Source: Methanomicrobiales archaeon (GTDB taxonomy: Archaea; Halobacteriota; Methanomicrobia; Methanomicrobiales; Methanoculleaceae). Taken from it: a stretch of 17,891 bases of DNA. A program made the position numbers and the translations under genes. A model generated the notes under the pieces. It did no database searches, had not been told where the DNA came from, and worked only from the letters and a program-made list of their open reading frames with translations. The DNA is taken from NCBI GenBank assembly GCA_012511245.1, contig JAAZGM010000100.1:1-17891 (forward strand). The letters run 5' to 3'. The stretch's first letter is position 1. Every line of letters starts with the position of its first letter. Below are positions 13,359 through 17,891 of the stretch, piece after piece.

Positions 13359-14986
13359 GTCATGGCCTCCCGCTGCTCGATCCCTTCACGGGTGAGCGAG
13401 ACATAGGTGTGCCCGAAGGGCGACTTCCCCGGTTCTGCCGTGACCGTTGCATCCCGTCGGACGTGAGCGCCCCGGTTCTCCGGTCGGATAAGGGCGCACC
13501 GGACGATCAGGGATGCCGTGGTGCACATGTTCCGGGCGGTGCAGCACTCAAGGAGGTTCGCGGTCGAGGCGGCACAGAGCCGTTTGTCCGCCAGGCGCTT
13601 GATATGGCCGAGCGCCGTCCGGAGATCGGCGGCGTTTCGGAAGATCCCGGCCTGGTCCCACATCGTGAGTTTCAGGTCTTTCCGGAGATCGGCGGGGTTC
13701 ACGGAGCCTTCAAAGAAGTCGTCGAGCACCCTGATCTTCTCTTCGATCGCGCCCTCACTGATCCGTCCGCTCCGCGCCGGGTTTTTTCCGGCAAACTCCC
13801 CGGCTCGCTTCCCGAAGACCTGAGTCTCCGCAAGCGCGTTTCCGCCGAGGCGGTTTGCACCGTGCACCCCGCCGGCAACCTCGCCGCAGGCAAAGAGCCC
13901 CGGGAGTGTCGTCCGGCACTCGGGTGTGATCCGGAGCCCTCCCATGATGTGGTGGGCGGTGGGGGCGACCTCCATCGGTTCTCGTCGGATATCGACGCCG
14001 TATGCGAGGAACTGCTCAAGCATCACCGGAAGCCTGCTCTCGATCGTCTCCGCGGGGAGGTGGGTCACGTCCAGGTAGACCCCGCCGCGGCTCGTTCCCC
14101 GGCCTTCCAGGACCTCGGTCGCGATCGCCCGCGCCACAACGTCCCGGGTCGAGAGTTCCATCCGTTCGGGGTCGTAGCGCTCCATGAACCGTTCCCGCCG
14201 TGCGTTCAGGAGAATCCCTCCCTCACCCCGGACGGCCTCCGTCACCAGGCGGCCCCGGGCGTCGTAGGGGTAGACAGCGCCGGTCGGGTGGAACTGGATC
14301 ATCTCCATATCGATCAGTTCCGCGCCTGCCCGGTAGGCCATCGCGAACCCGTCGCCGGTCCCGGCGGCGGAGTTCGTGGATATATCGTAGACCTGCGTCC
14401 CCCCGCCGGTCGCAAGCACCGTCGCGTCGGCGCGGAAGAACACGACGTTTCCATCCCGGTCGAGGGCGATAGCCCCGGCGACGGTGCCGTTCTCGTCCTT
14501 CACCAGATCGATGACTGAGACCTCCTGGTAAAGGTGCGTATCGGTCGCGTCGAGCCGGTCGAGGAGTGTCATGATCATCTCATGGCCGGTCCGATCGCCG
14601 GCGTAGCAGGTCCGGGGAAATCGCTGCCCGCCGAACGGCCGTTGCGCGATCTCGCGGTCATCCGTGACATCGAAGACGGCGCCCCACCTGACGAGGTCGG
14701 CCATCCGTTCCGGCGCTTCGTGGACCAGAGCATCCACGAGTGCGGGTTCGTTCAGGTACGCCCCACCTGAGAGCGTATCCTCGCGATGGACATCGACCGA
14801 GTCCCGGTCACGCAGCACGGCGTTGTAACCGCCCTCCGCCATCGTCGTACACCCGCCTTTGCCGGCGATGGTCTTGGAGACCATGACCACGCCGCCGTAC
14901 CGGGAAGCCTCGATGGCGGCCCGTACCCCGGCGCCGCCGCTTCCGACTACCAGCACGTGCGCGTCCACAATCTCATCTACATGCAT
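13355..14986 (-). CDS. tfrA: Thiol:fumarate reductase (CoM/CoB) subunit A, flavoprotein
   Basis: TfrA reduces fumarate to succinate using electrons from TfrB, in the reductive TCA branch of methanogens. The 543-residue protein belongs to the Sdh/Frd/aspartate oxidase flavoprotein family. It has the dinucleotide fold VVGSGGAGVRAA (13-24), QFHPTG (231-236), the active-site Arg in STRDVVARA (Arg281), HHIMGG (345-350) and HGANRLGGNAL (375-385). Where FrdA/SdhA carry the His that binds FAD covalently, this protein has Cys46 (GCTTMAEGG), so FAD is probably non-covalent. ATG 14986 fits the family N-terminus and has a TATTATAC box upstream. An in-frame ATG at 15016 would add ten residues lying within the promoter. 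It is coupled to tfrB. Confidence 0.95.
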   Translation of the reverse strand: MHVDEIVDAHVLVVGSGGAGVRAAIEASRYGGVVMVSKTIAGKGGCTTMAEGGYNAVLRDRDSVDVHREDTLSGGAYLNEPALVDALVHEAPERMADLVRWGAVFDVTDDREIAQRPFGGQRFPRTCYAGDRTGHEMIMTLLDRLDATDTHLYQEVSVIDLVKDENGTVAGAIALDRDGNVVFFRADATVLATGGGTQVYDISTNSAAGTGDGFAMAYRAGAELIDMEMIQFHPTGAVYPYDARGRLVTEAVRGEGGILLNARRERFMERYDPERMELSTRDVVARAIATEVLEGRGTSRGGVYLDVTHLPAETIESRLPVMLEQFLAYGVDIRREPMEVAPTAHHIMGGLRITPECRTTLPGLFACGEVAGGVHGANRLGGNALAETQVFGKRAGEFAGKNPARSGRISEGAIEEKIRVLDDFFEGSVNPADLRKDLKLTMWDQAGIFRNAADLRTALGHIKRLADKRLCAASTANLLECCTARNMCTTASLIVRCALIRPENRGAHVRRDATVTAEPGKSPFGHTYVSLTREGIEQREAMT

Positions 14987-15046
14987 CTTATTAGTCGATG
15001 CGTTGTATAATACCATAAAGTAATTGCAGGGAACGAGTGAGCCAGA
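14987..15046. promoter_or_regulatory. Compact divergent promoter region of tfrA and the aspartate kinase gene
   Basis: Only 60 bp separate the two divergent start codons. The AT-rich core TGTATAATACCATAAAGTAA (15004-15023) offers TATA-like elements on both strands: on the - strand TATTATAC about 22-25 bp before tfrA, and on the + strand ATAAAG about 28 bp before the kinase ATG. The two promoters must overlap, so initiation in one direction may affect the other. For the kinase, GAGTGA (6 nt before the ATG) serves as ribosome site. Confidence 0.5.
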
Positions 15047-16447
15047 ATGAGGCTTTTAATGAAATTTGGCGGCACCTCCGTCGGAGAAGCGGATTGTATC
15101 GAGAGGGTCGCAGATATTGTAGAATCACATCGCGCGGCAGGGGATGAGGTCGCGATAGTCGTATCGGCATGTTCGGGGGTCACCGACCAGATCATAGCAG
15201 TGGCCGACGAGGTCATGGCAAGCAAGGAACAGCCCCAGATCGAGAAGTTTCTCTCGGCGATGCGGGAGCGGCACATTCGTCTCCTTGATGAGGTGGCTCC
15301 CGACCACGCCCGTGAGGTGGCAGCGACCATCGACGATCGGCTCATCCGGCTGCAGAACATCCTTACCGCGGTGCATACCCTGAAGGAACTGACTCCCCGG
15401 TCACGCGACTACATCGTCTCCTTTGGGGAACGGTTCTCCGCTCCGGTAGTCTGCGCCGCTCTCCGGCAGCGCGGCATCGCCTCGGTCGTCCTCGACGGCG
15501 CCGGGGCCGGGATTGTCACGACTGCAAACCACGGGGACGCTCGCGCCCTCCCGGTAAGCGAGGAGAAGATCCGTGCCCGGGTCGTCCCGCTCCTTGCCGA
15601 CACCGTCCCGGTGATCATGGGGTTCATGGGGGTGACCGAGCAGGGTGTCGTCACCACCCTCGGGCGGAGCGGCTCCGACTACTCGGCCGCTGTCGTCGGT
15701 GCGGGTGTCGGTGCCGATGAGATCTGGATCTGGACGGATGTCGACGGGGTGATGACCTCTGACCCCCGGATCATCCGGGATGCCCGGGTGCTCGACGATA
15801 TCTCCTACCTTGAGGTGATGGAGCTCTCCTTCTTCGGTGCGAAGGTCCTCCACCCACGCTCGATCGAGCCTGCGATGCAGAAGAGTATACCGATCCGGGT
15901 CAAGAACTCGTTCCGGCCCGAGGTCCCCGGCACCCTCATCCTCCGGGACGAGCACCAGGAGTTGCGGGTGGTCAAGGCCCTTGCCCTGATCGAGAAGGTC
16001 GCGCTCATCAACATCAACGGTGCCCAGATGGTCGGTCGCCCCGGTGTTGCAAAGATGATCTTCTCCGCGCTCGCCGAGCGGGAGGTGAACGTCATGATGA
16101 TCTCACAGGGTTCAAGCGAGGCAAACATATCCCTCATCATCGACGAATCGCACCTCGAGGCTGCGATAGCCGCCCTCACCCCGATCGAGAAGCAGGGAGT
16201 CGTCCGCGAGATCACCTACGATCGGGATGTCGCTGCGCTTGCGGTTGTGGGCGCAGGGATGGCCGGCACACCGGGAACCGGCGGCCGGATCTTCTCGGCG
16301 ATCGGCCGGGCCGGCATCAACATGATGATGATATCGCAGGGTTCAAGCGAGGTGAACGTCTCGTTCGTCGTCAGGGGTAGCGACGGTAAACGGGCCTTGC
16401 AGGTGCTGCACGATGAATTCCGGCTATCGGAGAACTCAGATGACTGA
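15047..16447 (+). CDS. Aspartate kinase with two ACT domains
   Basis: Phosphorylates aspartate with ATP, the first step towards lysine, threonine and methionine. The 466-residue protein starts with KFGGTSVG (6-13) and has SFGERFSA, the GFMGVTEQGVVTTLGRSGSDYSA active-site stretch and WTDVDGVMTSDPR. The C-terminal part carries two ACT domains, each with the segment MMISQGSSE (around 350 and 427), as in enzymes feedback-regulated by lysine or threonine. Which amino acid inhibits cannot be told. No asd, dapA or hom genes are adjacent. The end overlaps purM by 8 nt, so the two are co-transcribed despite belonging to different pathways. It diverges from tfrA. Confidence 0.96.
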   Translation: MRLLMKFGGTSVGEADCIERVADIVESHRAAGDEVAIVVSACSGVTDQIIAVADEVMASKEQPQIEKFLSAMRERHIRLLDEVAPDHAREVAATIDDRLIRLQNILTAVHTLKELTPRSRDYIVSFGERFSAPVVCAALRQRGIASVVLDGAGAGIVTTANHGDARALPVSEEKIRARVVPLLADTVPVIMGFMGVTEQGVVTTLGRSGSDYSAAVVGAGVGADEIWIWTDVDGVMTSDPRIIRDARVLDDISYLEVMELSFFGAKVLHPRSIEPAMQKSIPIRVKNSFRPEVPGTLILRDEHQELRVVKALALIEKVALININGAQMVGRPGVAKMIFSALAEREVNVMMISQGSSEANISLIIDESHLEAAIAALTPIEKQGVVREITYDRDVAALAVVGAGMAGTPGTGGRIFSAIGRAGINMMMISQGSSEVNVSFVVRGSDGKRALQVLHDEFRLSENSDD

Positions 16448-17444
16448 AGAAACCAGAAAACATACCTACCGCGAGGCCGGGGTCGATATCGATCTCGAGG
16501 CCCGGGCTGTGCGAGCGCTGATCGAGAACCTCACCTACCGGAGATCCGGTGCGTTCCCGATGTTCGGGAAGGTCGGGCATTTTGCCGGGCTGATCGATTT
16601 CGATCCGTACGTCCTTGCGCTCGCGGTCGACGGCGTCGGCACAAAGATGCTCGTCGCCGATCTCCTGCAGGACTGGCATACCGTCGGGATCGACTGCATC
16701 GCGATGAATGTTAACGACCTCTACGTGATGAACCTCGAGCCCGTGGCATTCGTCGACTACATCGCGACCGATGCCCTCTCGCCGGAGAAGATGGCCCAGA
16801 TCGGTGTGGGGCTGAACGAGGGCGCCCGGCAGGCGAACATGAACATCGTCGGCGGCGAGACCGCGACCCTCAAAGGGCTTGTGAACGGTCTCGACCTCGC
16901 AGGGACGTGTCTTGGGGTGCAGAGGAAGGAGAAGGTCGTCACCGGTGAGGGGATCGTTCCCGGCGACCTGATCGTCGGAGTCCCCTCAAGCGGCATCCAC
17001 AGCAACGGCCTGACGCTCGCCCGGCGGGTCGTCGAGGATTGCGCGTCATACGAGACCCGTCTCTCGAACGGCAGGACCCTCGGCGAAGAACTCCTGACGC
17101 CGACCAGGATATACTCTGAAGTGCTCCAGGTGGCGGAGATCTGCGAGGTTCATGGGATGTGCCACGTCACCGGCGGCGGCCTCCTGAACTTCAAGAGGCT
17201 CTCGGAGTACGGGTTCTCCTTCACCGATCCCCTCGAAGCTCCCGAGATATTCCGCTGGCTGCAGGAGGCCGGCGGGATCAGCGACGCGGAGATGTACCGG
17301 ACCTTCAACATGGGTATGGGCTACGCCTTCGTCGTCCCGGAAAGGAGTGTGGCCGCGATCCGGACGATCGTCCCCGATGCCCGGGTGGTCGGCGAGGTGA
17401 CGGGGGAGCCCGGCGTGCGGTTGAAGGGCGTGGAGATCCGGTGA
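16440..17444 (+). CDS. purM: Phosphoribosylformylglycinamidine cyclo-ligase (AIR synthetase) PurM
   Basis: PurM closes the imidazole ring of AIR from FGAM using ATP in purine synthesis. The 334-residue protein has the family pattern: TYREAGVDID at the N-terminus (9-18), DGVGTK (64-69), the ND pair at 92-93 in MNVNDLYVMNLEP, GGET (138-141), GVPSSGIHSNG (180-190) and HVTGGGLLNF further on. ATG 16440 was chosen because CGGAG lies 7 nt upstream and it gives the normal N-terminus; an in-frame ATG at 16413 lies inside the kinase gene. It is translated from the same message as the aspartate kinase with an 8 nt overlap and is followed by a hairpin with a U tract. Confidence 0.97.
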   Translation: MTEETRKHTYREAGVDIDLEARAVRALIENLTYRRSGAFPMFGKVGHFAGLIDFDPYVLALAVDGVGTKMLVADLLQDWHTVGIDCIAMNVNDLYVMNLEPVAFVDYIATDALSPEKMAQIGVGLNEGARQANMNIVGGETATLKGLVNGLDLAGTCLGVQRKEKVVTGEGIVPGDLIVGVPSSGIHSNGLTLARRVVEDCASYETRLSNGRTLGEELLTPTRIYSEVLQVAEICEVHGMCHVTGGGLLNFKRLSEYGFSFTDPLEAPEIFRWLQEAGGISDAEMYRTFNMGMGYAFVVPERSVAAIRTIVPDARVVGEVTGEPGVRLKGVEIR

Positions 17445-17470
17445 GGGTTCCCCTCACGTCTGAACTTTTT
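17441..17470 (+). terminator. Intrinsic-type terminator after purM
   Basis: GTGAGGG (17441-17447) and CCCTCAC (17451-17457) form a perfect 7 bp stem with a 3 nt loop, overlapping the purM stop codon. T5 at 17466-17470 follows. It closes the aspartate kinase-purM transcript. Confidence 0.65.
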
Positions 17471-17531
17471 ACCGGGACCCGGCGTAATTCTTATCCCCCG
17501 GAAGCCAGAGAGTACCCGTAAGGGAGCATCG

Positions 17532-17891
17532 ATGGCAGACGTCTATTTTGCCTCGCTACGGGCAAGGAGCCACCATGAAAGCAAGGTCGCAAAGATCCGC
17601 CGCCTCTTTGATGCGGCCGGGTTCGGCACGGCTGTCCGACCAGGGGATCTCACGGCCATCAAACTGCATGTCGGGGAGCGCGGGTGCGACACCTACATCC
17701 ACCCACTCTTTGCCCGGCAGGTGGTCGACAAGGTAAAAGAGCGTGGGGCGCACCCGTTCCTCACCGATACCGCCACCCTCTATGCCGGGAGCCGGGCAGA
17801 CGCCGTCCGGCACACCGTCACCGCGATCGAGCACGGGTTCGCCTACGCGGTCGCCGCCGCCCCGGTCATCATCGCCGACGGTCTTACCGGC
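17532..17891 (+). CDS. DUF362 domain protein, N-terminal part (3' end outside window)
   Basis: The frame opens at ATG 17532 with AGGGAG as ribosome site and stays open for 120 codons to the window edge. The N-terminus (VYFASLRARSHHESKVAKIRR), followed by AIKLHVGERGCDTYIHP, FARQVVDKVKERGAHPFLTD and VIIADGLTG, matches the DUF362 family. Complete members are around 370 residues and usually end with two 4Fe-4S ferredoxin motifs, which would lie outside this window. The biochemical role of DUF362 proteins is not established; those with ferredoxin tails are presumed redox proteins. It has its own start after the purM terminator and is probably a separate transcript. Confidence 0.85.
   Translation, partial: MADVYFASLRARSHHESKVAKIRRLFDAAGFGTAVRPGDLTAIKLHVGERGCDTYIHPLFARQVVDKVKERGAHPFLTDTATLYAGSRADAVRHTVTAIEHGFAYAVAAAPVIIADGLTG

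Noticed and set aside
13409..14518. Long + strand open frame of 369 codons over tfrA
   Set aside because: Antisense shadow of a clear flavoprotein gene, with no recognisable domain and no start signal.
16094..16352. 28 nt near-identical direct repeat (16094-16121 and 16325-16352, 26 of 28 matching)
   Set aside because: Both copies encode MMISQGSSE at the same place in the two ACT domains of aspartate kinase; the repeat reflects domain duplication and conservation, not a mobile element.
1..17891. CRISPR arrays, tRNA or rRNA genes, insertion sequences, integrase or att sites
   Set aside because: No regularly spaced repeats, no tRNA-like T-loop or cloverleaf sequence, no transposase or integrase motifs were found while reading both strands; this was by eye, so a weak signal could be missed.

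Overview
This window looks like a chromosomal segment from a GC-rich hydrogenotrophic methanogen of the order Methanomicrobiales, most probably Methanoculleus or a close relative. The reasons are: a complete thiol:fumarate reductase (TfrA/TfrB), which uses coenzyme M and coenzyme B; archaeal-style promoters with TATA-like boxes 22-32 bp upstream of start codons that often lack a Shine-Dalgarno; several iron-sulfur flavoproteins of the methanogen Isf type; and tightly packed ATGA/GTGA-coupled genes. The genus assignment is inference from gene content and base composition, not from a marker gene.

Layout. (1) 1-2275, + strand: the end of a CBS-domain gene, argJ and argB, each overlapping the next by 4 nt, forming the acetyl-recycling arm of arginine synthesis. 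(2) 2272-3260: a chorismate mutase on the - strand whose stop overlaps that of argB, then a divergent M50 (site-2 type) membrane protease. (3) 3276-5888, - strand: a soluble orphan histidine kinase with four PAS domains, a GAF domain and HisKA/HATPase. (4) 6055-11708: a redox and oxygen-defence region. It has two tandem Isf-type flavoproteins; a decayed C-terminal fragment of a BCCT transporter; a - strand unit of zinc-ribbon protein, 41-residue desulforedoxin, cysteine-free carboxymuconolactone decarboxylase-like protein and Prx6-type peroxiredoxin; then, on the + strand, a third Isf-like flavoprotein missing one cluster cysteine, rubrerythrin, and a glutaredoxin-thioredoxin reductase fusion. 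(5) 11895-14986, - strand: tfrA-tfrB. (6) 15047-17444, + strand: aspartate kinase overlapping purM. (7) 17532-end: the start of a DUF362 protein.

How the genes fit together. Peroxiredoxin and rubrerythrin reduce peroxide. The Grx-TrxR fusion is the obvious nearby dithiol reductant source. The desulforedoxin, zinc-ribbon and Isf proteins are candidate electron carriers. TfrAB makes succinate and CoM-S-S-CoB and so feeds the reductive TCA branch towards 2-oxoglutarate and glutamate, the amino acid on which the argJ/argB pathway depends.

No tRNA, rRNA, CRISPR array, insertion sequence or att site was recognised. The strongest candidates for something under-described are the composition of the redox region, the third Isf paralogue with a lost cluster ligand, and the Grx-TrxR fusion with an altered nucleotide-binding motif.
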